Assembly (NCBI RefSeq): GCF_012103215.1
Contig: NZ_JAAVNE010000022.1
Location: 1-64,000, forward strand
Source: Falsiroseomonas selenitidurans
GTDB lineage: Bacteria > Pseudomonadota > Alphaproteobacteria > Acetobacterales > Acetobacteraceae
Reading direction: 5' to 3'
Length of the DNA: 64,000 nucleotides
The notes beneath the pieces are model-generated. The model ran no database searches. It was not told the DNA's origin and was given only the letters and a program-made list of their open reading frames with translations. Both the position numbers and the translations under genes were made by a program. Below, piece by piece: positions 1-8,510 of the stretch (position 1 is the first letter of the stretch; each line of letters opens with the position of its first letter).

Positions 1-517
1 AGAGCAGCAGCGCGATGGCATCCGCCTCGTTGTCATCGGCCGGCGCGAAGCCACGGGCTCGGATGGCGGCGACCATCTTCGCCTTGTCGGCGTTGCCCTT
101 ACCGGTGGCGTAGCGCTTGATCGTGCCGACCGGCACGCCCTCGTAGGGGACGTCGTGCTCCTCGCACCAAGCGGCGAGAATGCCGAGGAAGCCGCCGTAG
201 ATGTGCGCCGCATCGGTGCCGGCATGGGCGCGGACTTCCTCGAACACGATCCGCGCCACGCCGCCGGACAGGGCGGCGACCTCGGCCAGCCACCCGCGGA
301 AGCGCAGGAAACGCATCCCGCCGCCCTCGAAGCGGGTCGGCTTGAAGGTGATCGTGCCCGAGGTGATGCCGCCGTCCGGGCCGCGCAGCGCCCAGCCTGT
401 GGTGGTGCCGAGATCCAGGGCGAGCACGGCGTGGTGCGCGAGGCCGGTCGCGGGCGGGAGGGCGATGGGCGGGCCGCTTGCATGGGCGGCGGGCATGGTG
501 AGAGTCGCGGGTGCCAT
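1..517 (-). CDS. RuvC-like Holliday junction resolvase, C-terminus cut by window edge
   Basis: The start is the ATG at 515-517 and the frame stays open to base 1, so only the first 172 residues are seen. An RNase H-fold signature is visible: LALDLGTTTGW near residue 33 (first catalytic Asp), IVFEEV near residue 90 (catalytic Glu), and DNEADAIALL at the window edge (C-terminal Asp pair). This is the arrangement of phage and bacterial RuvC-type resolvases, which cut four-way DNA junctions. It is the last visible gene of the minus-strand replication cassette and is separated from the primase-like gene by the repeat array at 714-883. Fold confidence is good; the exact substrate is inferred. Confidence 0.72.
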   Translation of the reverse strand, partial: MAPATLTMPAAHASGPPIALPPATGLAHHAVLALDLGTTTGWALRGPDGGITSGTITFKPTRFEGGGMRFLRFRGWLAEVAALSGGVARIVFEEVRAHAGTDAAHIYGGFLGILAAWCEEHDVPYEGVPVGTIKRYATGKGNADKAKMVAAIRARGFAPADDNEADAIALLL

Positions 518-713
518 GGTGGTCTCCGGAAGGGGATCGTCCTGGTGAGGGCGGCGACGGCGCGGTTCTTGGCGGAGCTCGCCGTCGCTGCCCGGCATCG
601 GGTGAGGTGGCCCAAGCGGGGGCGGCCCACGCGCCCAACCCGGTCGCCCGAGGTGTGGTGTGCGCGCGCCGATGAGGCCCGCACGCACACCCCCGTAGGG
701 GGTGGATGAAACA

Positions 714-883
714 CCTAACTCCTCGGCGGGCCGCAAGCCGTTGATCGGATTGCCGAAAAGAGGAGTTAGGTGCGAAGTTTGAGGAGTTAGGGACCTAACT
801 CCTCTGTCCTCCCAAGCCATTGATTTCATGACGTTGTTTTCGGGGAGGAGTGAGGAGTTAGGCCTAACTCCTCAGGAGTGAGG
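714..883. repeat. Array of inverted 11-bp repeats (iteron- or operator-like)
   Basis: Six perfect copies of the 11-mer CCTAACTCCTC or its complement lie at 714-724, 760-770, 781-791, 794-804, 852-862 and 863-873, plus degenerate copies at 845-855 and 873-883. The pair 852-873 is a perfect 22-bp palindrome, and 781-804 is an inverted pair with a 2-bp spacer. A second shared element, CAAGCCRTTGAT, follows at 734-745 and 813-824, so the block is two copies of an approximately 80-bp unit. It fills most of the 518-825 non-coding stretch and runs into the last codons of the primase-like gene. A role as replication origin or protein operator is inference. Nothing else is seen between 518 and 713. 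Confidence 0.85.
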
Positions 884-3231
884 TCGTCCAAGACGCCTTC
901 CGGGTAGACCCAGACCTCCGGATTTTCGACGTCCAGGCAGTTGCCGGATTGGGGGCATTTGAAGTGGCTGGGCAGGACGCGGCGGGCGCTGGTGGTCACC
1001 TCGCCGGTCTGCGGATCCACGGTTTCGACCTCTGGGCCGAAGGTCATGCCCTCCACGCAGAGGTACCCGAAGCGCGACCGAACGACGCCGAGGCCAAACT
1101 CGGTGCCGTCTCGGCGGAACTTCACGAAGCCCTTCGTGGCGAGCACGCTCAAACGCTCGCGGATCGTGTGCTTGCTGCCGAGCCCGACCTTGTTCTCGAA
1201 TTTCTCGGCCAGTTGCATGGTGGAATAGAGCCGGCCTTCAGCTGCCTCATCGAGCAGGATGCCGAGGATCACATCCTGCTTGCGCAGCCGTTCGGCATCG
1301 AGCTTGCGTCCGATGTCCTGCCTGACCAGGCGCTCGCCGCGACGATCGAATTCCACCCAGCGGCCCGCGATTTTGTCGACCAGCATCGGCTCGAGGCCGG
1401 GGCCGTTGCGGAGCTCGACATGCAACTCGCGCTCGGTCTGTTCCTCGTCGGGGCGGAACAGGATGGCGCCCGAGGTGTAGTAGCCGCGCAGCGCGCTCGC
1501 GCCGGAGAGCGACAGGAAGGGATCGTCCTTCACCTGCTGCTTGCTGAGCTTCTTCGTGTGGTGGGCGAGGATGATGCCCGCCTCGGGGGCGACCTGGTCG
1601 CGCAGCGCCTCGACCCGGCTCTGCAGGAAGAACATCATCGCCGCGTTGTCGTTCTCCCCTTCGCCCGCGGGCCCGCCATCGAAGAGGTTGCGGATGGGGT
1701 CGATGCAGATGATGTCCGGCGGCGCGTCGGGGAATGCGGCGCGGATGGCAGTCGCGACGAGCGGCACGCCCTGGTCGTCGAGCAGCATGCGCAGCTTCGG
1801 GGTGACGACGAGGGTGTCGCGCGCGCGGGCCACAACGGCGGGGTCGAGCCGGAGTTGCTGCAGGCGCTCGCGCAGGTAGTGGTACTGGATCTCAGCCTGC
1901 AGATAGAACACCCGCAGCGGGCGCGGCGCCGTGAAGCGCAGGAACGGAGCGCCGGCGGCGGCATGCACCAGGAGGCTGATCAGGAAGTCGGATTTGCCAA
2001 CCTTCGGCGCCCCGCCGAGGACCAGCATCCCACCCGGGGTCAGCAGGCGCGGCCCGATCAGGTCGTCGGGCATCGGGGAGGTGTCGTCGAGCAGCACGCC
2101 GAGGGTGTGCGCCGGGATGGTGCTCGGCGGTGGTGCTGTGGCGCGCAGCAGGGGCGGCCCGTTGCGGTCGACATGCAGCGCCCAGATGCTGTCCGCCTCG
2201 ACTTTGAGGCGGTCCAGCGGCCACGCCGGGCGGAGGCAGGCGGCATTGTACTGGCAGATCGCCTTCCAGCCCTCGTCGCCGGTGATGCGGCCCTCGTGGA
2301 CCATGCGGACAAAGTGGCCGATGGCGGCGCTGGCGCCCTGGAAGCGGGTCCACGCGTCCTGGCTGCCCTCGCGCACTGGCGTGGTGAGGACGGCATCGAG
2401 GCCGGGGCGGTTGGCGCCAGGGGCAGCGGTGGGCGCCTCCAGGCCCGGCATGGTCGGCATGGCGGCGACCGCCGCGGCGAAGTCGGGGAGCTCCACCTCG
2501 ACCCTGGGGTGGTGCTCCCGGATCGTGACGTGCCGCTGCACGCCATGCTTCTGGTGGACAGTGCCGGGCACCCGGATCGGCTGGTGCGCGGAGCGGAAGT
2601 GAAGATCGCCACCAACCTTCTCCGCGATCTCCCCCCGCAGCGCGCATACCCGCGCTAGGTCCTCACCCTCGGCCGGCTCGGTGAGCCGCCACCAAACATG
2701 CAGCTTGGCGGCACCCTCGGCGGTGCGGCCGCCGCTTTCGACCAGTAGGGTGGGCGCGCCCAGGTGGTGGACGAGGTGCGCCAGCTTGGCGGCGATGTCG
2801 CCGGCGTCGAGGTCGACCACCACGGTCTGCATCTGCAGCACATGCTCGGCGCGGGCCTGCCCCTGCTCGGCGACGGTGCCGGGGATGACATAGACGGCGC
2901 TGCCCTCACGAGCGGCCCAGGTGGCATAGGCGCTGAGGGATGCGGCGGCGTGCCGATCGGCCGGCACCCAGATGTTGTGCGGCTTGGTGTCGAGGCCTTG
3001 GCCCTGGTCGACGAAGCCGCGGACGGGGATCAGCCCGTCGCAATAGCCGAACACCACGTCGAGGAAGGCGGCGATCTGCTCGATGTCCGGCGAGATGGAC
3101 CCAAGGGCCGCCGGCATCGGCTGCCCTGCACCGGGAAGTCGATCGAGGGCGATCTGACCTGCGGAGGGAAGTTCGCTCACGCTGTTATCCGGCAGCGGCG
3201 CGGCATCGTTGAAGTCGCCCCATGCCGTCAT
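826..3231 (-). CDS. Phage/plasmid primase-helicase-like AAA ATPase
   Basis: This 801-residue protein has an N-terminal primase-polymerase-like half, with DLDAGD around residues 140-145 as a possible metal-binding motif. The second half is a RecA-like ATPase with Walker A GGAPKVGKS (Lys near residue 413), a hydrophobic strand ending IICIDP as Walker B, and a later LAHHTKK stretch, as in RepA-type hexameric helicases. The ATG at 3231 is chosen because it forms an ATGA overlap with the stop of the upstream nuclease gene; an in-frame ATG 15 codons upstream lies inside that gene. Its last codons run through the inverted repeat array. Likely function: initiating or unwinding DNA replication of the resident element. 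Confidence 0.72.
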   Translation of the reverse strand: MTAWGDFNDAAPLPDNSVSELPSAGQIALDRLPGAGQPMPAALGSISPDIEQIAAFLDVVFGYCDGLIPVRGFVDQGQGLDTKPHNIWVPADRHAAASLSAYATWAAREGSAVYVIPGTVAEQGQARAEHVLQMQTVVVDLDAGDIAAKLAHLVHHLGAPTLLVESGGRTAEGAAKLHVWWRLTEPAEGEDLARVCALRGEIAEKVGGDLHFRSAHQPIRVPGTVHQKHGVQRHVTIREHHPRVEVELPDFAAAVAAMPTMPGLEAPTAAPGANRPGLDAVLTTPVREGSQDAWTRFQGASAAIGHFVRMVHEGRITGDEGWKAICQYNAACLRPAWPLDRLKVEADSIWALHVDRNGPPLLRATAPPPSTIPAHTLGVLLDDTSPMPDDLIGPRLLTPGGMLVLGGAPKVGKSDFLISLLVHAAAGAPFLRFTAPRPLRVFYLQAEIQYHYLRERLQQLRLDPAVVARARDTLVVTPKLRMLLDDQGVPLVATAIRAAFPDAPPDIICIDPIRNLFDGGPAGEGENDNAAMMFFLQSRVEALRDQVAPEAGIILAHHTKKLSKQQVKDDPFLSLSGASALRGYYTSGAILFRPDEEQTERELHVELRNGPGLEPMLVDKIAGRWVEFDRRGERLVRQDIGRKLDAERLRKQDVILGILLDEAAEGRLYSTMQLAEKFENKVGLGSKHTIRERLSVLATKGFVKFRRDGTEFGLGVVRSRFGYLCVEGMTFGPEVETVDPQTGEVTTSARRVLPSHFKCPQSGNCLDVENPEVWVYPEGVLDDLTPEELGLTPHSSPKTTS

Positions 3232-3995
3232 GCAGGCTGCGCCCAGCAGCGCGCGGCCCAGGGGCAGAAGCGGCACTCAAAGTGATCGGCCTGGGCGGCA
3301 ACGCGAGGCAGCAATTCGCCGGCATCGGTCGCGGCCAGGATGCGCACCGCCCGGTCCGACATGCGCTGCGCCAGCTCGGCGTTGAACGGCACCAGCTCGT
3401 GGTGCAGCTCGGCGGTGTCCTTGTTGATGGCGGTGAACAGCGCCGGATTGTCCGCCACCCCCGGCACGGCGGCGTCCATGTAGGCCTGGTAGACCGCGAT
3501 CTGCGCCGCGTAGATCGGCTTGGCGACAGCGACGCCCTTGCTGGACGTCTCGCGCCAGGCCTTGGCGTTCATGGTCTTGCATTCCCACAGCGCCGGGAAC
3601 GCCATGCCGGGGATGGTCGGGCCGCCGGCGAAGACGCCATCGACATGGCCGCGGATGCGACCGCCCGCGACCGAGAAGCCGAACTGCTCGCCATGCTCGC
3701 CACCGCCGCGGCGCGTGTAGAGATCGAAGCCAGCAGCGCGGAGCCAGGCGACGGCCACATCTTCCAGCGCGTGCCCGATCCCGAAGATGCGCAGCAGGCG
3801 CCCGTCGAAATCCGCGCCCTCATCTTTCGGCGCCTTCACGAACTCGAACTGCAGAGCGCGTTCGCAGGCGTGGCCAAGGCGGGAGCCGCCGAGATAGCTG
3901 CGCGGTGGCGTGGCCGCGTTGGTGGCGACCAGCGCGGCATCGATGGCGGCGTTGACGTGTCCCGACGTCTGGCCGCGGCTGTTGAAGTCGAGCAT
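3228..3995 (-). CDS. PD-(D/E)XK family nuclease with probable Fe-S cysteines
   Basis: A 255-residue protein with the PD-(D/E)XK core: GHVDGVF near residue 115 supplies the Asp and LWECKT near residue 137 supplies Glu-x-Lys. A cysteine in HACERAL near residue 47 and three in the C-terminal ECRFCPWAARCW resemble the four Fe-S ligands of Cas4/AddB/RecB-like nucleases. Together with the RecA-fold ATPase and possible ssDNA-binding protein upstream, this suggests the exonuclease of a phage-type recombination system. It overlaps DUF6511 upstream (TGATG) and the primase-like gene downstream (ATGA), consistent with one transcript. Cas4 itself is unlikely because there is no cas gene or CRISPR array in the window. 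Confidence 0.75.
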   Translation of the reverse strand: MLDFNSRGQTSGHVNAAIDAALVATNAATPPRSYLGGSRLGHACERALQFEFVKAPKDEGADFDGRLLRIFGIGHALEDVAVAWLRAAGFDLYTRRGGGEHGEQFGFSVAGGRIRGHVDGVFAGGPTIPGMAFPALWECKTMNAKAWRETSSKGVAVAKPIYAAQIAVYQAYMDAAVPGVADNPALFTAINKDTAELHHELVPFNAELAQRMSDRAVRILAATDAGELLPRVAAQADHFECRFCPWAARCWAQPA

Positions 3996-4366
3996 CAGAA
4001 GGGCGCCTCCGCCGCCGTGTCCTGCCGGGCGATCGCCTGCATCGCCTCCTGGAAGCCGCCGATGGCGACCTCGATCAGGGTCAGCACCTGCGCCTCGCTC
4101 AGATCCTGGAAGCGGGTGCCCCAGCCGATCTCGGCCATCGTCTCCGCGACGCGGCGCATGGCCGCGCGCATCGCCGCCTTCTCCTGCTCGGTGAGGTCAA
4201 CCATGGCGGACGACCTCCCCGCCAAGCGCGACCAGAAGCCCTGGCAGGCGATGCAGCAGAAGCAGACCGAGGGCCGTGGCTTCTTCCGCGGCCCCGGGTC
4301 GAACCAGCCAAAGCCACGCGCCGGGCGGGAGCAGACGGCGCAGGGCGGTTCCGGGGAGCGGGCCAT
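3995..4366 (-). CDS. DUF6511 domain protein with Cys-rich N-terminus
   Basis: A 123-residue protein. The first 50 residues hold CAVC near residue 9 and CFCCIAC near residue 35, consistent with a small zinc-binding module. The remainder is alpha-helical in character, with two helices around MVDLTEQEK and ALxLIEVAIGGFQEAM-type sequence. The pattern matches the DUF6511 family found in phage and prophage replication regions; the function is unknown. It starts 3 bp after the helicase stop and its own stop overlaps the nuclease start (TGATG), so it is translated as part of the cassette. Family assignment is from memory of the motif pattern. Confidence 0.68.
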   Translation of the reverse strand: MARSPEPPCAVCSRPARGFGWFDPGPRKKPRPSVCFCCIACQGFWSRLAGRSSAMVDLTEQEKAAMRAAMRRVAETMAEIGWGTRFQDLSEAQVLTLIEVAIGGFQEAMQAIARQDTAAEAPF

Positions 4367-4369
4367 CGA

Positions 4370-6046
4370 TCATGCGGCCTGCCCCAGCGCCGCGGGCTGG
4401 GCGCTGCGCACGAGGTGCTGGATGGCCTGCCGGTTGAACTTGAAGGTCAGCAGCGCCGATGCTTGGTAGCGCGTCATGCCGAGATCGGCGCGGGCCTGCG
4501 GCGGCAGGTGGATCAGCTGCCGCTCTGTCGGCGGCTCGCGCAGCCAGCGCCGCCTCTTATGGGCGCTCTCGTCCGTCTCGTAGGTGTTCAGCCAGTCATC
4601 CGCCGCGGCCAGCGCCACCAGCCGCTCGCCGATGGACAGCAGGCGGGGCCGCTCCTCCTTGGCGCCGCCGACCGCGTGCCAGGCCCCGTTCAGGAAGAAG
4701 ATGCCCGCCCAGCCGTTGAAGCCATTGGCCAGCAGGGCGGCGTCATCGCCGAACAGATCGCACCATTGGAAAGCGGATCGGCGGAGGAGATCGATCTCCG
4801 TCATGACGAAGTCGGAAAGCGGCGTCGCCGCCCGCCCGCGGGGCTCGAAGGCGTGGCCGCAGATGGGGCACTCCATCACCGCGATCGGCACCTCCGCCTC
4901 GCAGGAGGGGCAGGTCTTGGTGGGCGGCTCACCCTCGCCGGGTTGGCTGTCGAGATCGACGTCCTGCTCCAGGCAGCCGTGGATCTGCGAGGATGTGCCG
5001 AAGTCGAGCACGATGCAGTCGCGCTTGACGATGCCCGGATGCTCGCCCGGATCGACGGTGCGGAGCCCGCGGCCGACCATCTGGATCATCGTGCATTTGA
5101 AGGAGCTCGGCCGCAGCAGCACGACGCAGGAGGTGGGCGGGTGGTCCCAGCCCTCCGTCAGCACGGCGACATTCACGACGATGCGCGCCTCGCCTCGGGC
5201 ATAGGCGGCCAGGACGGAGCGCCGCTCCCCCTCCGGCATGTCGCCGGTCACCATGACGGTGGAGATGCCGGCCGCATTGAAGGCTGCGGCAACGTGCTCG
5301 GCGTGTGCGACCGTGGAGCAGAAGGCCACCGTCTGGCGGCCGCCGGCCTTCTCCTGCCAGTGCTTCACCACGGCATCGGTGACCGGCACCGTGTCCATGA
5401 CGCGGGCGACCTCGCCCATATCGAAGTCGTCGCCGCTGCGCCGGACCGCGCGAAGCTCATCCTGCACGCCGACATCGATGATGAAGGTGCGGGGCGGCAC
5501 CAGGTGACCGGACGCGATCAGCTCGCCCAGGCGTATCTGGTCGGCGACGTTCGAGAAGACCTGGCGCAGCCCGATCTTGTCGCCGCGGTTCGGCGTCGCG
5601 GTGACGCCGTAGATCCGGCAAGCGGGGTTGCGGTCGAGGGCGCGATCGATGATGCGGCGATAGCTGTCGGCGACGGCGTGATGCGCCTCGTCGATGACCA
5701 GCAGGTCCAGCGCCGGCATCGCCTCGAGGTTCGCCTGGCGCGCCAGGGTCGGCACCATGGCGAAGGTGACCTGGCCGCCCCAGGACTTCTGGCCGGCATC
5801 CACCACCGAGGTGGCGATGCCAGGATTCACGCGGCGGAACTTCGCCAGGTTCTGCGCGGTGAGCTCATCCCGATGCGCGAGGACCGCGGCCTTGGCGGCG
5901 CTGCTGCCGATATGCTCGCCCACCGCCGCCGACAGCATGATCGTCTTGCCGGCGCCGGTCGGGGCGACGCCGAGGGTGTTGCCGTGCTTATCGAGCGCAC
6001 GAAGGCTGCGCTCGACGAAGAGCTTCTGGCGGGGGCGGAGCAGCAT
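4370..6046 (-). CDS. Superfamily 2 DEAD/DEAH helicase with C-terminal zinc ribbon
   Basis: A 558-residue helicase. Walker A APTGAGKT is at residues 28-35, the DEAH box appears as VIDEAHH, motif III as GVTATP, and the C-terminal helicase lobe shows QMVGRGLRT (motif VI). A zinc ribbon follows (CPSCEAEV...CPICGHAF). The layout matches phage-encoded helicases related to RadD/YejH, thought to act in DNA replication or recombination. The ATG at 6046 follows a GGAGGG ribosome-binding site overlapping the previous stop; the open frame continues upstream but that part is low-quality sequence in another gene's shadow. The gene sits between a possible ssDNA-binding protein and DUF6511. Confidence 0.85.
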   Translation of the reverse strand: MLLRPRQKLFVERSLRALDKHGNTLGVAPTGAGKTIMLSAAVGEHIGSSAAKAAVLAHRDELTAQNLAKFRRVNPGIATSVVDAGQKSWGGQVTFAMVPTLARQANLEAMPALDLLVIDEAHHAVADSYRRIIDRALDRNPACRIYGVTATPNRGDKIGLRQVFSNVADQIRLGELIASGHLVPPRTFIIDVGVQDELRAVRRSGDDFDMGEVARVMDTVPVTDAVVKHWQEKAGGRQTVAFCSTVAHAEHVAAAFNAAGISTVMVTGDMPEGERRSVLAAYARGEARIVVNVAVLTEGWDHPPTSCVVLLRPSSFKCTMIQMVGRGLRTVDPGEHPGIVKRDCIVLDFGTSSQIHGCLEQDVDLDSQPGEGEPPTKTCPSCEAEVPIAVMECPICGHAFEPRGRAATPLSDFVMTEIDLLRRSAFQWCDLFGDDAALLANGFNGWAGIFFLNGAWHAVGGAKEERPRLLSIGERLVALAAADDWLNTYETDESAHKRRRWLREPPTERQLIHLPPQARADLGMTRYQASALLTFKFNRQAIQHLVRSAQPAALGQAA

Positions 6047-6063
6047 GCTGGTGCGGCCCTCCC

Positions 6064-6702
6064 TCAGCGCGCCCAGGCGGGACGCGGGTCGGCGCCGGCA
6101 GCGGCGGGCTGCGGCGCCGCGGCAGGGAAGGCGCCCTGCTGGATGGCCGGCGCGGCGGGCGGCGCGTAGGCCTGGGCGGGGGGTGCATAACCCGCCGGCG
6201 CCACATGCCGCCCCATCAGCTGGGCGTAGTCCCGATGGTCCGGCGTCACCGCCATGCGGATCTCGTTCTTGGTCTCGCCGCCGGCGTCGGTGCCGTGCTC
6301 GATCTTCGCCACGAACTCGAGGCCGTCGAGATCCGCGAAGCCGCCGATGCGGCGCGCTGCCTGCGCCTGGGGCGAGACATCCTTGTCGGAGATGCCGCGC
6401 GCGGAGTTCAGCATCCCGCGCAGGAAGCTGCGGCCCATCCCCGCCCATTCCGGCCCCTTCGGGCTGTGGAGGCCGATCAGCGTGAAGATCTTCCGCTTGG
6501 CGTAGGGGCCTTCCAGCACAGTGAACTCGCCATTGAGATAGACGGCGCCGGTGCTGCCGCGCGTGGCGTAGCCGCCGGTCCAGCCCTGGCTCGGATCGTC
6601 GAAGCCGCCGGGACGAATGGTGAGGCGGACCTTCGCCAGCGTCCCCTTGGGGATCAGGTTCGGGTTGGACTGGGCGTCGTTGTAGTCGTTCCAGGCAGCC
6701 AT
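6064..6702 (-). CDS. Phage replication-module protein, possibly ssDNA-binding
   Basis: A 212-residue protein with a beta-rich, Gly-containing N-terminal half (residues 1-150) and a Pro/Ala-rich disordered tail (residues 165-212). Starting MAAWNDYNDAQ and containing YLNGEFTVLEGPYAKRKIF, it resembles proteins seen beside RecA-fold ATPases in alphaproteobacterial prophages, where an ssDNA-binding role is often supposed. It lacks the acidic C-terminal tip of bacterial SSB, so that role is only a suggestion. It lies 16 bp downstream of the RecA-fold ATPase and 17 bp before the helicase. Confidence 0.6.
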   Translation of the reverse strand: MAAWNDYNDAQSNPNLIPKGTLAKVRLTIRPGGFDDPSQGWTGGYATRGSTGAVYLNGEFTVLEGPYAKRKIFTLIGLHSPKGPEWAGMGRSFLRGMLNSARGISDKDVSPQAQAARRIGGFADLDGLEFVAKIEHGTDAGGETKNEIRMAVTPDHRDYAQLMGRHVAPAGYAPPAQAYAPPAAPAIQQGAFPAAAPQPAAAGADPRPAWAR

Positions 6703-6718
6703 GGTGCTTCTGCTCCGA

Positions 6719-7594
6719 TCAGGTGTTGGTGGTAGGGACGGGCGGCGCGATCGACGGCGTGCCGTGCGCGTCGATCGGCGGCGACGGGCTGCGGATTTTC
6801 TGGAAGAGCTGCCCGAGATGCGGCGGCTCCAGCATGTCGAGCCGGCCGCTGCGATCCTTCGCGGGATAGCCCCACGGATTCAGCGTCTGGCAGACCAGGC
6901 CGCGGAAGGACGCGACCGCAGGCTGGCCGGGTGCGACGTCCGGCTTGATCTCGGCCAGCGTCATGACCTGATCGACGATGCCGGGCAGCTCGAGGCCGGT
7001 CTTGCTGCCGTCGATCTGCGGCACGAAGACGCGGCGATTGAAGTCGTCGAGCTTCTCGTCGAGGATTCCGACGAAGATCACGTTGCGCCCGCGCGCATGC
7101 TGCAGGTGCGTGAGCCAGGCGATCATCTCGCGGCCATGCAGCCCATAGGCGCCGCGGATGTCGGGCTTGCCGGTCTTCTCCGAATGCGCCTCGGGCTGAC
7201 CGCGGCACCACTGGAAGCAGAGCCGACCCGCGACCGTGATGCTGTCGACGAAAATCGTGGCGAAGCCGTCCATGCGCGCCGGATCGCCATAGGCCTGCAG
7301 GACGCGCACATACTGCGCGGCAGAATAGGGCTGGTCGTCGCGCAGCGCGGGGTTGGGGCCGGCGAGGAACAGCGCGAGGTCGCGGCATTCCTCCCAGGTG
7401 CGCGGGCGGATCGACGCGCCACGCCAGTGCTGCACGGCGAGATCGCCCGCCTCCAGGTCGATGAAGAGCGTGCTGCCCTCGTCGAGCGTCAGCAGGAGGT
7501 AGGTCTTGCCGATGCCGCTCTTCCCGAAGATCACGGCCTTGATGCCGCGCGCCTCAGCCTGCCGTTCGTCGGCGGTGATGATGCGCAGCGCCAT
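6719..7594 (-). CDS. RecA-fold ATP-binding protein (AAA_24/Sak4-like)
   Basis: A 291-residue single-domain ATPase with Walker A GKSGIGKT at residues 24-31, LFIDLEAGD on the next strand and FATIFVDSIT as a Walker B-like segment. It resembles the AAA_24 family that includes phage Sak4 single-strand annealing or recombinase ATPases, which work with a phage SSB. The position directly before the possible ssDNA-binding gene supports this. Its ATG overlaps the stop of the upstream gene (TGATG at 7592-7596). Expected role: homologous recombination or replication restart for the element; not shown by sequence alone. Confidence 0.75.
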   Translation of the reverse strand: MALRIITADERQAEARGIKAVIFGKSGIGKTYLLLTLDEGSTLFIDLEAGDLAVQHWRGASIRPRTWEECRDLALFLAGPNPALRDDQPYSAAQYVRVLQAYGDPARMDGFATIFVDSITVAGRLCFQWCRGQPEAHSEKTGKPDIRGAYGLHGREMIAWLTHLQHARGRNVIFVGILDEKLDDFNRRVFVPQIDGSKTGLELPGIVDQVMTLAEIKPDVAPGQPAVASFRGLVCQTLNPWGYPAKDRSGRLDMLEPPHLGQLFQKIRSPSPPIDAHGTPSIAPPVPTTNT

Positions 7595-8136
7595 CAGCGG
7601 CCTCCCCGCAGCGGGATGACGCCGGCGCCATGCGGGCTGTCGCGCAGCGCCGTCTCGGACATGATGGCGAGGCGATAGGTGGCGCGGCCGGTGCGGACCG
7701 TGCGGGCCGGCTCGAAGGCTTGGCGGATGCGATCGGGCCAGGCGGTATAGGCCCGCTCAGAGACCTTGAAGCTGACCTCGACGTACTGGCCGGGATCCTC
7801 ACCGCCGGCGCGGATTTGCTCCGACAGCGCGGCGAGCCGCGCCTGATCCCAATCCACCTTCTTCGGCAGATCGACCGCGATCTCCACGGTGCCGTCCTGG
7901 AAGCGGACCGTGCCGGTGTCCTTGCCGGCAGCGGCACGGGCGCCGATGGCGCGCTGCTCGTAGCGGAGCGCGATCGCGGCCTCGATCCAGTCCTGCATGC
8001 GCTTGGCGGCGTCCAGCGCCTCGCGCGCATCGGTCTGCAGCAGCGCCAGATGCTCGGCGGGGAGCCCGATGACGTCGCTCACCGGCATGTGGCGCAGCGC
8101 GTCGAGGGTGGGGCGGTTGGTGCGGAGCGCGTCCAT
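7594..8136 (-). CDS. Conserved phage-type protein of unknown function
   Basis: A 180-residue soluble protein with a helical N-terminal half (residues 25-70, rich in Ala/Glu/Arg) and a beta-containing C-terminal half with TVRFQDGTVEIAVDLPKKVDW and YVEVSFKVSERAY stretches. No catalytic motif is recognised. Both ends are coupled to neighbours by TGATG overlaps, so it belongs to the replication operon and is probably made at similar levels to the RecA-fold ATPase that follows. The start is fixed by that coupling; longer in-frame reading upstream is shadow sequence. Confidence 0.6.
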   Translation of the reverse strand: MDALRTNRPTLDALRHMPVSDVIGLPAEHLALLQTDAREALDAAKRMQDWIEAAIALRYEQRAIGARAAAGKDTGTVRFQDGTVEIAVDLPKKVDWDQARLAALSEQIRAGGEDPGQYVEVSFKVSERAYTAWPDRIRQAFEPARTVRTGRATYRLAIMSETALRDSPHGAGVIPLRGGR

Positions 8137-8504
8137 CACGCGGCCTCCGCGAGCAGCATCGGCAGGATGGCCGAGGCGGCGCGGCGGGGGCGACGGCGGG
8201 CGACGAGGATGTAGGCGTAGTCCTCGTAGCCGTGGCGGCGCTGCACGATATCGACGAGGCCGAGCTCGGCCAGCTTCCAGGCGCGGGCCGCCAGGCGCTG
8301 CAGCGCGGTGCGCTCCGGCTCGGGCAGGCACTGCAACTGCGGGCAGACCTGCCGGGCGAGCGCGCCGCGGTGGTAGGTGATGCTGTCGCCGGGAGCCGCG
8401 GCGCCCAGCCAGGTGCAGAGGGAAGCCTCGGTGAGAGGCGCCACCACTGCGCGGATGTCGGTGATGTTGGTGTCCATGACCATGATTACCGAGGCTGCGG
8501 TCAT
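8136..8504 (-). CDS. Small protein, possible winged-helix fold
   Basis: A 122-residue protein of unknown function. The middle part (residues 45-105) has helix-helix-strand character, with ERTALQRLAARAWKLAELGLVDIVQRRHGYEDYAYILV resembling a winged helix in which the last strands form a wing; that reading is tentative. The ATG at 8502-8504 is used; in-frame ATGs follow at residues 8 and 10. It begins 6 bp after the sigma-like gene and its stop overlaps the next start. Confidence 0.5.
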   Translation of the reverse strand: MTAASVIMVMDTNITDIRAVVAPLTEASLCTWLGAAAPGDSITYHRGALARQVCPQLQCLPEPERTALQRLAARAWKLAELGLVDIVQRRHGYEDYAYILVARRRPRRAASAILPMLLAEAA

Positions 8505-8510
8505 TCTGTT

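Noticed and set aside
99..638. A 179-residue minus-strand open frame at the left edge
   Set aside because: Out of frame with the RuvC-like gene, which has the catalytic motifs; the alternative is Arg/Pro-rich shadow.
714..883. CRISPR array
   Set aside because: Units are short inverted 11-mers with irregular spacing and only two 80-bp periods; no cas genes are present, and the Cas4-like nuclease belongs to a recombination cassette.
949..2658. A 569-residue plus-strand open frame
   Set aside because: Antisense to the primase-helicase-like gene, which has clear ATPase motifs.
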